DNA from: a virus
DNA length: 64,000 nucleotides
IMG/VR virus record: IMGVR_UViG_3300036851_000321
Location: 18,520-82,519 of that record
Strand: one strand, 5' to 3'
In this document: positions 21,027 to 28,936 of the stretch, one piece after another
Layout: the number at the start of each line of letters is the position of its first letter
How positions within the stretch are numbered: position 1 is the first letter of the stretch
Notes under the pieces: model-generated
What the model saw: the letters and a program-made list of their open reading frames with translations, nothing else
Databases searched by the model: none
What the model was told of the DNA's origin: nothing
Program-made: the position numbers and the translations under genes

Positions 21027-21042
21027 GAACGAAAGGCACCCC

Positions 21043-21261
21043 ATGACCAAGAAGCAGACCAAGAAGAAACCGAAGGCGCGGAAGAGGACGGGGCGTACCA
21101 GCCGAAGCGTCGCCAGCACAGCGGGTAAGCTGCTCGCCGAGCTGAAGAGCGGGAAGCGGATCTACCTAGCGGACGGTAAGAAGCCGTGGCGCGACATTAC
21201 AGACCGGGCTGAGCGGGTGTTTGCGAGCGCCTTGGTGCAGCGGGAGAGTCGGGCGAAGTGA
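21043..21261 (+). CDS. Small Lys-rich protein, 72 aa
   Basis: ATG 21043 preceded by GAAAGG in the second copy of the leader repeat. The N-terminal third is a Lys/Arg tail (KKQTKKKPKARKRTGRTSRS), followed by a short ordered part. Possibly binds nucleic acid. Confidence 0.55.
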   Translation: MTKKQTKKKPKARKRTGRTSRSVASTAGKLLAELKSGKRIYLADGKKPWRDITDRAERVFASALVQRESRAK

Positions 21262-21611
21262 GACTTCCAGACCACATCCGCGACGCCCAGAACGAAGTAT
21301 TTGGGCAACAGATTGAGCTCTGCGGGTTGCTAGCGGCGGCGTTCTGGCAAAAGTACGGAAGCGTGCGGATGACCGTTCGAGAGTCCGGAGATGGCGAATC
21401 GTGCATCCACGAGCCAGTGCCGGCGGAGCCGGTTGTTTGCGCCGAGCCACTCGTGTGGAAGGCGCGCGCCGAGCAGTACCGGCGCGTCTGCGACATCCCG
21501 CCGGAGGAGTGCGTCGTCGTCACTCGGTACCTTGCGGGCGGCCGTGGGACTGTTGGTTTCGAGCGCAAGAGGATGCCCGTGTTGCTTGGGCCGATACCGG
21601 AGGCGAAGTAG
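21258..21611 (+). CDS. Hypothetical protein, 117 aa
   Basis: GTG 21258 in a GTGA overlap. Contains QQIELCGLLAAAFWQKYGSV and RYLAGGRGTVGFERKRMPVL. Not recognised. Confidence 0.5.
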   Translation: MRLPDHIRDAQNEVFGQQIELCGLLAAAFWQKYGSVRMTVRESGDGESCIHEPVPAEPVVCAEPLVWKARAEQYRRVCDIPPEECVVVTRYLAGGRGTVGFERKRMPVLLGPIPEAK

Positions 21612-22069
21612 TGCCGCGGGAGAAGTGGCCGACACACGAGTGGGACGCGTACGAGGCCGCGGAGCCGAAGCTCCGTCTGCTAAAGCCGCAGATCCGGGTG
21701 ACCGAAGCCGTCGGCCAACGCTTGCTTGCCATGCGTCGCATCGAGTTTGAGCACAACCACATGCTTCTCCTGATGTTTGACTCCGGGTTCGTGGCCATCG
21801 AGTCGACCCAGGAAGACGAGGCGTTCCACGAGGTCTGGACTGGGCTATCCGACTTGGACATGGACGCACGGGACTCGCTCAATTGCCTAGCTGAGCTGGT
21901 TGGCCTCGGCGTCATCGATGAGACCGAAGCAGAAGACTGGCCGCCCAAGTGGCACGCTTGGAACAAGGACGGCCAGGCATACTTCGATCACCGAGACGAC
22001 AAGCGGTGGCTCGTCGGCTTTCGGGAGCGGAATGCCGCGCGGCGGGAGGCCCAAGAAAAAGCCCGCTGA
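21611..22069 (+). CDS. Hypothetical protein, 152 aa
   Basis: GTG 21611 shares a base with the preceding TAG. An amphipathic protein with FEHNHMLLLMFDSGFVAIES and an acidic middle; the C-terminus is basic (GFRERNAARREAQEKAR). No family. Confidence 0.5.
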   Translation: MPREKWPTHEWDAYEAAEPKLRLLKPQIRVTEAVGQRLLAMRRIEFEHNHMLLLMFDSGFVAIESTQEDEAFHEVWTGLSDLDMDARDSLNCLAELVGLGVIDETEAEDWPPKWHAWNKDGQAYFDHRDDKRWLVGFRERNAARREAQEKAR

Positions 22070-22125
22070 CCTTTCGGCGCGGGCTCCTTCCGGTTCCTGG
22101 CGGGACTTGGAAGGAAGTTAGCACG

Positions 22126-22860
22126 ATGGCCGATGGTGAAGCTACCGGGCTGGACCCGGTGACCGATTCAAAGACCAAACGACCCCGAAAAGCACCCGAG
22201 GAACACTACGACTCGGACGCCGAATGGCTCGTGCTGATGGGCGACACGGCGATGGGGGAACGCGGGACGCTCGCGAGCACCGTTGCCCAACTCGAGCACG
22301 GCGGGCCGTTCACGGGCATCCCCAACACGGACCCGTACTCGGATCAGCAGGTCGGCTGGGGGAAGACCCAGATCGGGCTCGTGGAGAAGCATCGGCACCT
22401 GACGGTCGCGCGGCAGCTCGTCACCCCTGAGTGTTGGGCGGACCTCGTGCTTCGCTACACCGCACCGCCCGCGGTGCTCCGCTCGGACGAGGGCTTTGGT
22501 GCCCGCGACGCCTGCCCGACCGCCGAGGACATCGAGCACAACCGAGCGATCGAGACGCAGAAGCCCACGGCCTTTCACACCAGGCGTGGCACAGAGGCCC
22601 AGCTGGGGGCTTTCGCGGCCCTCGCGCTCCGGCATTGCGACGACCCGGAAAAGCTCATGGTGGCCTGCCTGGACCCGCAGAAGGGCCGACACTCGCGGGT
22701 CATCAACGCCGCCCTCGAGAAGGCCAAGAAGATCAGTGCGGCGCGTCACACGGAGTGGCGAGCGGCGAAGGATCTAGCGTCACGCCCGCGGCGAATCGGC
22801 GAGCGCCGAGCGCTCCTGCCGGCGCACGTTCCGCATTTGCCGGAGTCCGAGGTCGAATGA
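22126..22860 (+). CDS. Hypothetical protein before the packaging module, 244 aa
   Basis: ATG 22126, with AAGGAAG upstream. Basic linker at residues ~13-25, then a helical core (GTLASTVAQLEHGGPFTGIP, VARQLVTPECWADLVLRYTA) and a basic C-terminus. By position (last early/middle gene) it could be a regulator, but the sequence gives no proof. It overlaps the next gene by ATGA. Confidence 0.55.
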   Translation: MADGEATGLDPVTDSKTKRPRKAPEEHYDSDAEWLVLMGDTAMGERGTLASTVAQLEHGGPFTGIPNTDPYSDQQVGWGKTQIGLVEKHRHLTVARQLVTPECWADLVLRYTAPPAVLRSDEGFGARDACPTAEDIEHNRAIETQKPTAFHTRRGTEAQLGAFAALALRHCDDPEKLMVACLDPQKGRHSRVINAALEKAKKISAARHTEWRAAKDLASRPRRIGERRALLPAHVPHLPESEVE

Positions 22861-23282
22861 CCGAGCCCCGCGCGGACCGGTGGATCCGCCTGTACGACCT
22901 CGGCGTGATCCTCCGAAAAACCCACACGGACCTACAGGGCTTGTCGCGGCGAGTGCTCCGGCAGCGCGTCTACCGAATCGTGCGCACGGCCGAGAGTTTC
23001 CATGAGCGCCGGTTCACAAAGCTCTGGCGAGGGAGGCTCTACGTGAGCGTCAACGCGCTCGACGAGATCAAGCCGCCCGACGATCAGCGGCTCGGCCAGA
23101 TCGAGATCAACCAGGTGGACGCTCGTACAAAAATCGCCCGTCTCGAGCGGCAAAGTAATTCGCACGGTGCAAGAATCCGCAATCTCGAAAAGTGGCGCGA
23201 GCTTACGCAGCAATATATGGCCGACGTTGCGGCCCTCGAGTGCGCCGAGAATGACTCAAAACTGCACACCAGGTCCGGGTAG
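22857..23282 (+). CDS. Possible winged-helix protein with coiled coil, 141 aa
   Basis: ATGA overlap. Residues ~10-65 (LYDLGVILRKTHTDLQGLSR, VYRIVRTAESFHERR, LWRGRLYVSVNALDEI) look like a DNA-binding wing. Residues ~80-125 form a coiled coil (DARTKIARLERQSNSHGARI). Lower G+C in its last third than in its neighbours. Function unknown. Confidence 0.55.
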   Translation: MTEPRADRWIRLYDLGVILRKTHTDLQGLSRRVLRQRVYRIVRTAESFHERRFTKLWRGRLYVSVNALDEIKPPDDQRLGQIEINQVDARTKIARLERQSNSHGARIRNLEKWRELTQQYMADVAALECAENDSKLHTRSG

Positions 23283-23368
23283 GGTGTAGGGGCTCGCGCG
23301 GTACCAGGAGAAATCCTGAGGGCCGCCCAGACGCCCCGGCCATCCCAACGGTTCCGGCCCGCACCGGC

Positions 23369-23491
23369 ATGACCTACCAGCTCGACACCCGCCGCGACTC
23401 CCTGAAAGCGAAGCGCGAGCGGACACGAGCCCACGGGTGGAACGTCTCCTCCCTCCGCTCCGAGTCAGCATCGCCGATCGCCTACGGGTGA
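23369..23491 (+). CDS. Small basic protein, 40 aa (tentative)
   Basis: ATG 23369 begins MTYQLDTRRDSLKAKRERTR and ends at 23491. It overlaps, in another frame, the more protein-like frame at 23437-23562, and the two may be halves of one frameshifted gene. No ribosome binding site is obvious. Confidence 0.35.
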   Translation: MTYQLDTRRDSLKAKRERTRAHGWNVSSLRSESASPIAYG

Positions 23492-23562
23492 AGGCGGAAG
23501 CGGAGGATGAGGCGGGGGACAGGGCGGATGAAGTGCTGAGCCAGGCGGGGATGTCAACGTGA
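23437..23562 (+). CDS. Small protein, 41 aa (tentative)
   Basis: GTG 23437 opens VERLLPPLRVSIADRLRVKA followed by an acidic helix, ending in a GTGA overlap with the next gene. A GTG at 23488 would give 24 residues and overlap the stop of the gene at 23369. The helical composition looks genuine. Confidence 0.35.
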   Translation: MERLLPPLRVSIADRLRVKAEAEDEAGDRADEVLSQAGMST

Positions 23563-23864
23563 CCGTCGAGCCGGCCACGGAGTTCTTCACGCTGCTCAGG
23601 TACGGCGAGGACGACCGCTGGTACGTGCTCGGGGTGGCCACCGACGACGCGCTCCTGGTGCTCGCGGTGATGCTCGGCTTCGGCATGGCGTTCGAAAGCC
23701 TGAAACAACAGATTTGGCCGGCAGGGCTCACGCCCGAGTGGAGTCGTTCGCGGCTCCCGCCGGTTGCTAAGCGGTTCCGGGAAAGGCCGGCTGCCAGTTC
23801 GAGACTGGTGAATCGCACCTGGACCTACATGCGGGGACCGAACGCCCATAGAGACCGAACATGA
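23559..23864 (+). CDS. Small membrane protein overlapping a tRNA-like sequence, 101 aa
   Basis: GTG 23559. One hydrophobic segment (residues ~28-48, DDALLVLAVMLGFGMAFESL) suggests a membrane anchor. The basic C-terminal third is encoded by a stretch that resembles a degenerate tRNA-Ser. ATGA overlap with the small terminase gene. Confidence 0.45.
   Translation: MTVEPATEFFTLLRYGEDDRWYVLGVATDDALLVLAVMLGFGMAFESLKQQIWPAGLTPEWSRSRLPPVAKRFRERPAASSRLVNRTWTYMRGPNAHRDRT
23724..23819 (+). other. Degenerate tRNA-Ser(GCT)-like sequence
   Basis: In order: a D-loop-like GAGTGG; an anticodon stem CCGC/GCGG around a 10-nt loop holding GCT (23766-23768); a long variable arm CCGG-GAAAGG-CCGG; and a T arm CCAG-TTCGAGA-CTGG. 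The acceptor strands do not pair well and the anticodon loop is 3 nt too long, so it is not a working tRNA gene. Confidence 0.3.
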
Positions 23865-24355
23865 CCACGGCCGACGAAGACCGGATAGCGGCCAGACGAG
23901 CTGAGGCGATTCGGCTCCGGGTGCGCGGCAAGACGATTCGCGAGATCGCGGACGCGCTCCAAATCGGGGTGGCGACGGCGCACGACGACGTTCGAACGGC
24001 CATGCGAGAGACGGCCAAGCAGGCCGAGGACGACGTGCAGGCCGAGCTTGGCCTCGAGCTTCGCCGGCTGGAACGGGCGCTCGACATCGTCGAGAAGGTC
24101 CTGACTGGCGGCAACTCCGCGGACCCCGAAGACGGTGACGAGCTGACGCTCAAGGCCCTCGATCGCCTCGTCAAAATCCAAGATCAGCGCGCGAAGCTGC
24201 TCGGTCTCTACGCTCCCGAGAAGCGTGACATCAACGCGAAGGTCTCGGCGGTCGGACTCGATGAGCTCGACGAGATGAGGCGCGGGGCGGAAGCGAACGC
24301 AGCATGCCCGCCGACGGAGCCGGAACCGACAGACGACAGCGAGCCGAGTTCCTAG
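23861..24355 (+). CDS. terS: Terminase small subunit
   Basis: 164 residues. N-terminal helix-turn-helix (AEAIRLRVRGKTIREIADAL, QIGVATAHDDVRTAM) followed by a long helical oligomerisation region and an acidic tail. It directly precedes and overlaps (52 nt) the large subunit gene. It would bind packaging-site DNA; the pac/cos site is not evident. Confidence 0.75.
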   Translation: MTTADEDRIAARRAEAIRLRVRGKTIREIADALQIGVATAHDDVRTAMRETAKQAEDDVQAELGLELRRLERALDIVEKVLTGGNSADPEDGDELTLKALDRLVKIQDQRAKLLGLYAPEKRDINAKVSAVGLDELDEMRRGAEANAACPPTEPEPTDDSEPSS

Positions 24356-25830
24356 CCTGGGCGCTCGCCGACTTTCGACGGTTCTGCGGCTTACTTCAAA
24401 TACAGCCCAAGGGCGGCGGCGGGCGGATTCGATTCGCGCTTTCGCCGATTCAGCGGCAGTACGACGCGCAACGCACGGCGCGGGACATCATCCTCAAGCC
24501 GCGCCAGGTCTACATCACGACGCTCGAGGCGGCGCGTGACCTCTGGTTCTTTGTTACTCGTCCCGGCGCCCGCGTTGTCGTGGTCTGCCAGTCGCAGACG
24601 GACGGCGCGCCCTTCAAGGACATCGCGGACAAGTTCCGCTTGTTCTTTGATTCGCTGGCCCGCGCCGGGCTTCGGCTCGACTTCGGGCGTGAGGCCGTCG
24701 GCGAGTGGTCGCTCCCGGCGCGCGACTCGACGATGCGCATCATCCAGGCCGGCGCATCCGAGGCAGCGGCGGCGAAGAAGGGGCGCGGCGGCACGGTCAA
24801 CCGACTCCACGTCACAGAGGCCGCGTTCTTCGAGCGCGCCGAAACAACCTTCAACTCCCTGTTGGAGTCGGTACCCGGACCCGAGCACGGCTCCGAGATC
24901 GTGAACGAGTCAACGCCCAACGGCGTTGGCGGGTTCTATTACGACCAGTGGCAAGCGGCGATCCGCCACGAGAGCGGCTACCGCGCGCACTTCTTCCGCT
25001 GGTGGGACCACCCGGAGTACACGCTTGAGCTCGACGTTGGCGAGGCCATCACGCCAGCGTCCGAGCAGGAAGAAAAGCTCGTCGCGCTTGGGGTCAACCC
25101 GGCGCAGCTGAAGTGGTACCGGCGCAAGGTCGCCGAGAAGGGGAAGGCCCTTACCACTCAGGAGTATCCGAGCGATCCGGAAACCTGCTTCCTCGTTTCC
25201 GGGCGCGCGTTCTTCGACGCCGAGGTGACCGCGGCGCTCGGCACGAAGCGAGCTGCGCCGATCGAACTTCGTGAACGCGCTCGCGTTCGGTTGTTTCGTC
25301 GGTACGAGCCCGGCAAATCCTACATCCTCTCCCTCGACACTTCCGAGGGCGGCGGCGGTGACCCGAGCGGCGGCATCCTTCGGGAGCGTTCAACCGGCGA
25401 GCACTGCGCGACGATCGTCGGCCAGTACCAGCCGTGGGAGCTCGCGAAGTCCGCGGCCACAATCGGCCGCGAGTTCGGCGACGCACTGATTGCCGTTGAG
25501 CGAAACAATCACGGCCACGCCGTGCTCCAGGCGCTCGAGCGTGAAGAGAAGTACAAGAAGATTTACGTCCACGCGGACGAAAAGCCCGGCTGGCCCACCA
25601 ATGCGGTGACGCGGCCGACCATGCTTGACGCGCTCGAGGACGCGCATCGGCGCGGTCTTTGGAAGACGCGCGATGAGCTGGTGCTTGAGCAGTTCCGCAC
25701 CTTCGTGATCACCGACTCCGGCAAGGCCGAAGCGCAGCACGGTGCACAAGACGACCTCGTGATGGCCGAAGCGATCGGCTGGGCGGTCCGGCAGATCCCA
25801 GTGTTCAGCTACCGCCGCGTGCAATCGTGA
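24304..25830 (+). CDS. terL: Terminase large subunit
   Basis: 508 residues. ATPase part: the adenine and Walker A region FALSPIQRQYDAQR...LKPRQVYITT (~45-75), VVVVCQSQTDG, and Walker B-like NRLHVTEAAF (~165-175). The coupling motif is likely NESTPNG. Nuclease part: SLDTSEGGGGD (~345), IAVERNNHGH and a late Asp in GAQDDLVMAEAIGWA. Length and order are typical. ATPase and nuclease together translocate and cut the concatemer. Confidence 0.9.
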   Translation: MPADGAGTDRRQRAEFLAWALADFRRFCGLLQIQPKGGGGRIRFALSPIQRQYDAQRTARDIILKPRQVYITTLEAARDLWFFVTRPGARVVVVCQSQTDGAPFKDIADKFRLFFDSLARAGLRLDFGREAVGEWSLPARDSTMRIIQAGASEAAAAKKGRGGTVNRLHVTEAAFFERAETTFNSLLESVPGPEHGSEIVNESTPNGVGGFYYDQWQAAIRHESGYRAHFFRWWDHPEYTLELDVGEAITPASEQEEKLVALGVNPAQLKWYRRKVAEKGKALTTQEYPSDPETCFLVSGRAFFDAEVTAALGTKRAAPIELRERARVRLFRRYEPGKSYILSLDTSEGGGGDPSGGILRERSTGEHCATIVGQYQPWELAKSAATIGREFGDALIAVERNNHGHAVLQALEREEKYKKIYVHADEKPGWPTNAVTRPTMLDALEDAHRRGLWKTRDELVLEQFRTFVITDSGKAEAQHGAQDDLVMAEAIGWAVRQIPVFSYRRVQS

Positions 25831-25894
25831 TCATCTTCAAGAGTCGCAGCGCCGGACCGAGCATGAGCGCGCTGATCTGCTGGGGACCCCCAAC

Positions 25895-27466
25895 TTGCCG
25901 ACCTACGCCCAGCTCAACCAACGTCACCCGAGCCACAACGAAGCGCGACGCGCGGAGCTGTGCGGACTCTACGAGGGTGCCGAGAAACTCGAGCGGCTCT
26001 ACCCGACGCTGCTGCCCCAGCGCGAGCGTGAGCGCCCGCAGCGATACGCCACGCGCCTGAAAGAGGCGCAGTATCGCAACTACCTCGGCCCGATCATTGA
26101 CTACTTCGCCTCGATGCTGTTCGTCTCCCGGACGGTCAGCAAGGCGAAGCGAGACGAGAAGCCGGTCGAGTCGCCCGGGGATTACTGGTCTGAATTCCGT
26201 GAGGACTGCGACCGCGGCGGAACCGACCTCGACGACCTATTCAAGTCGCTCCTCACCTCGGCAATGGTCGAGCGCTCCGGGTGGCTCCGGCTGCACCAGC
26301 CGACCGACGGCGGCCCGACTCCCGAAAGCGCCCTCGACTTTGAGGCCCGCAAGCTCGGGGACTGCTGGGTCGAGAATCTCGACGGCTGCGACGTGCTCGA
26401 CTGGGACACCGGCGAGGACGGGCGGCTCCTCTGGGCGGTAACGCATCACGAGGAGCGGAAGCGCCAGGGGCTATCCGGCGACCGGAAGCGCGTCGTCGAG
26501 ACCTGGCACTACCTCACGCCCGAGAGCGTCGAGACCTACCGCGTCGAATACGACTCGGACAAGAAGCCTCACGCGGACGACGAGATCGGCCGCTTCGGCG
26601 AGCCGATACCTCACAACTTCGGACGAGTGCCGCTCGTCTGCCTCGACCTCCCGCCCGCGCTCTGGGTGGCAAACCGACTGCGTTCCCCGCAGCTCGCGCA
26701 CTTCCGGAAGGTAAACGCGCTCTCGTGGTCGCTCGCTTCGACCTGCTACGCGATGCGCGAGTACTTCGTTACCAGTCCCGACGACTTCGAGAAGCAGATC
26801 AGTGGCGCCGGGTACGAGATCGTCCTCCACAAGGACGACAAGACGGCCTGGTCCGCCCCTCCCGGCGATCACTTCGCCGCACTCGACACCGAGATCAAAG
26901 CCGAGAAGGACGAGATTTTCCGCATCGCGCACCAGATGGCGCTCGGCGTGGAGAACAACGCCGCGGCCGTCGGGCGCTCCGCCGAGAGCAAGGCGAGCGA
27001 CGCCGAGTCAACGCGGGTCGTGCTCGTCGCGTTCTCCCACATCGTCCGCGAGACCATCAAGTACACGCTCGACCTCATCAGCCGGGCGCGCGGGGAAGAC
27101 TTCACGTGGTCTGTTGAGGGACTCGACGACTTCGCGGCGCTCGACGCGGCGGCATTCATCGAGAACCTGAAGGCGCTCTCCGAAGCGGGGCGCACGATCC
27201 CGAGCAAGACGTTCCAGGTCGCGATCAACGAACGCACCGCGGAACTCCTGCTCCCTCACATGGACGAGCAGCTGAAGACGACCGTCCGCGAGGAAATCCA
27301 AGCTGGCACAACTGACCCCGCGGAAGATGCCGAACGGGAGCGCGAGCTCGCCGCAGAGGTTTTCGGCAAGCGACCGGGAGAAGCACCGAGCGGCGCTAAA
27401 CGGCCTGGCAAGGTTGCTCAGCCACCAAAGCCACCCTCGGGTGGTGATAGCGGGCGGGCCCCGTAG
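25895..27466 (+). CDS. Portal protein
   Basis: 523 residues from TTG 25895 (GGGGA 8 nt upstream); the 64 bp after terL lack a better start in this frame. Features of a portal: RLKEAQYRNYLGPIIDYFAS, a helical hairpin ALSWSLASTCYAMRE, EKDEIFRIAHQMALGVENNA, and a helical C-terminal crown ending in a charged tail. Position after terL fits. It would form the dodecameric DNA channel at the capsid vertex. Confidence 0.85.
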   Translation: MPTYAQLNQRHPSHNEARRAELCGLYEGAEKLERLYPTLLPQRERERPQRYATRLKEAQYRNYLGPIIDYFASMLFVSRTVSKAKRDEKPVESPGDYWSEFREDCDRGGTDLDDLFKSLLTSAMVERSGWLRLHQPTDGGPTPESALDFEARKLGDCWVENLDGCDVLDWDTGEDGRLLWAVTHHEERKRQGLSGDRKRVVETWHYLTPESVETYRVEYDSDKKPHADDEIGRFGEPIPHNFGRVPLVCLDLPPALWVANRLRSPQLAHFRKVNALSWSLASTCYAMREYFVTSPDDFEKQISGAGYEIVLHKDDKTAWSAPPGDHFAALDTEIKAEKDEIFRIAHQMALGVENNAAAVGRSAESKASDAESTRVVLVAFSHIVRETIKYTLDLISRARGEDFTWSVEGLDDFAALDAAAFIENLKALSEAGRTIPSKTFQVAINERTAELLLPHMDEQLKTTVREEIQAGTTDPAEDAERERELAAEVFGKRPGEAPSGAKRPGKVAQPPKPPSGGDSGRAP

Positions 27467-27812
27467 CGGAAAAAGTCACTTGGCTCAGAAGATCGCCGCG
27501 GGCCGCATGGTCCACGACGGCGAGGAGCTAAAGGGCATCGAGTGGTCCGCCGGCTCTGAGAAGGCTTCACGCTGGCTCGATGTGCCGGGACCCTGGGTCT
27601 GCGAGAACGTCGCGATGGCGCGGGCCCTTCGAAAGTGGTTGCTCCGTAACCCCACGGGGTTGCCGGCCGACCTCTTCATCCAGCTCGACACGCAGGTGGC
27701 CGAGCGGGTCCCCGGACAGGAAGCGATGGCCGTCGGCTGTCGGACCGTCTGGGATCAGATTGAACCCGAGCTTGTCAGGCGCGGGGCGAAGATTTTGAGA
27801 GCGAGACTTTAG
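27441..27812 (+). CDS. P-loop NTPase/kinase-like protein
   Basis: I start at GTG 27441 (26-nt overlap with the portal), because earlier starts would overlap by over 100 nt. 123 residues with Walker A AGGPRSGKS at residues 4-12. Later elements are WSAGSEKASRWLDVPGPWVCE, RALRKWLLRNP and DLFIQLDTQ. The compact form resembles small adenylate-kinase-like proteins found among phage head genes. Substrate unknown. Confidence 0.65.
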   Translation: MVIAGGPRSGKSHLAQKIAAGRMVHDGEELKGIEWSAGSEKASRWLDVPGPWVCENVAMARALRKWLLRNPTGLPADLFIQLDTQVAERVPGQEAMAVGCRTVWDQIEPELVRRGAKILRARL

Positions 27813-27813
27813 G

Positions 27814-28260
27814 ATGAGCGGAAGCTGGGATCTTAGCGGCACAAGCCCCGCCGCAGCCAGCACGGTTGCTGGAGCGTCGGCGTCAGGCCTTTCGAGCTGC
27901 CTAGAGCTCATGGTCGAGGCGCAGCTCGTTGGCGCAACGGGCGGCACGCTCGACGTGTGGCTTCAACGCAAGGTCGGCCCGAACCTTTGGGTTGACTGGG
28001 TCCACTTTCCCCAGCTTGCGGCCGGCGCTTCAGCGATCCGGTACTCGTTCGCGGTGAAGAACGCGGCAACGGCGACCGGGGCACTGACCGCCGTCACGAC
28101 CGTCGGCACGGATGCGGCGCCTGCGGTTGGTGCAGGCGTAGGTCTCATAACCAACGGGCATCCGGGCGACTTCGTGCGCGTCGTCTACGTCGCCGGCGCG
28201 AGCACATCAGCCGGGGCACTTGCCAGGATCATCATCACGGGTATCGGCCCGAGCCGCTAG
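27814..28260 (+). CDS. Virion-associated hypothetical protein, 148 aa
   Basis: Ala/Gly/Thr-rich beta protein (ECL-free; GGTLDVWLQRKVGPNLWVDW, VGLITNGHPGDFVRVVYVAG). The composition is that of structural proteins, such as a head decoration or fibre-like protein. Its stop overlaps the stop of the convergent methyltransferase gene. Confidence 0.6.
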   Translation: MSGSWDLSGTSPAAASTVAGASASGLSSCLELMVEAQLVGATGGTLDVWLQRKVGPNLWVDWVHFPQLAAGASAIRYSFAVKNAATATGALTAVTTVGTDAAPAVGAGVGLITNGHPGDFVRVVYVAGASTSAGALARIIITGIGPSR

Positions 28261-28787
28261 ACGCTGATGCGTGACGGCTTCACGGCCCGCAGAACGAACG
28301 CCAGCTGCGCATCGTTCTCCCAGATTGTCTCAGGCTCGAAGTCGGCCCGGTAGAACTCACGGAAGTCGCTCATCGGGGTCTTTCCGATCTGCTTCGTGTA
28401 CTCGGCCTGCGAGAGGAACACGAGCGTTGCGGACGAGATGATCCGAGTGTGTGACGGGTCGCCCCAGGCCCAAACGGATTTCCACGAAGGACACGTGCCG
28501 CAGAGCAGGCCGCCCGGCTTCAACACCCGCCAGTAGTCGGCGAATTGGCCGAGCAGGCAGCGGGCGTCTCCTTGCGGGCCGAGGTGCTCCAAAACCTCGT
28601 ACGCGTGCAATTCGTCGAACGAATCGTCGTCGAACGGCAAGCGCGGCTCTCGCAGATCGTGAAGCACGTCGGGCTTGTGCGTCGCGACGTTGTCGAGCGT
28701 GACGAGCTCGCCCCACTCCTTGCGGCCACCCGCCGCAATCACTCTCTCGCGGCGCGTGCCGCAGCCAATCAATAGGTCACGAGGCAT
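28257..28787 (-). CDS. SAM-dependent methyltransferase (class I), antisense cargo gene
   Basis: 176 residues from ATG 28787 (GTG 28841 is in frame). Motif I is shortened to PRDLLIGCGTRRER; an acidic strand ELVTLDNVATHKPD follows, then DDDSFDELHAYEVLEHLG (motif IV region) and RVLKPGGLLCGTCPSW (post-motif), typical of Methyltransf_11-type small-molecule or glycan methylases. Lying leftward in the rightward head operon, it is probably cargo with its own promoter, perhaps modifying host surface glycans. Confidence 0.8.
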   Translation of the reverse strand: MPRDLLIGCGTRRERVIAAGGRKEWGELVTLDNVATHKPDVLHDLREPRLPFDDDSFDELHAYEVLEHLGPQGDARCLLGQFADYWRVLKPGGLLCGTCPSWKSVWAWGDPSHTRIISSATLVFLSQAEYTKQIGKTPMSDFREFYRADFEPETIWENDAQLAFVLRAVKPSRISV

Positions 28788-28936
28788 CTGCTGAGTGTAC
28801 CTGAACACCCGGGAGACCGGGTGCGCGGGATTCCAGGCCACCCGTCAACGGCCCGGCGAGACGCCGATCGCAACGGCGCGCGGTGACACCGACCGGATCG
28901 GTGCGAGGCCCCCTGCCAAGGGCCGGAAGGATTGGC

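Noticed and set aside
25827-26060. A 77-codon rightward frame starting GTG right after terL
   Set aside because: It overlaps the portal gene in another frame, and after the first residues has Ser/Arg/Thr-rich shadow composition.
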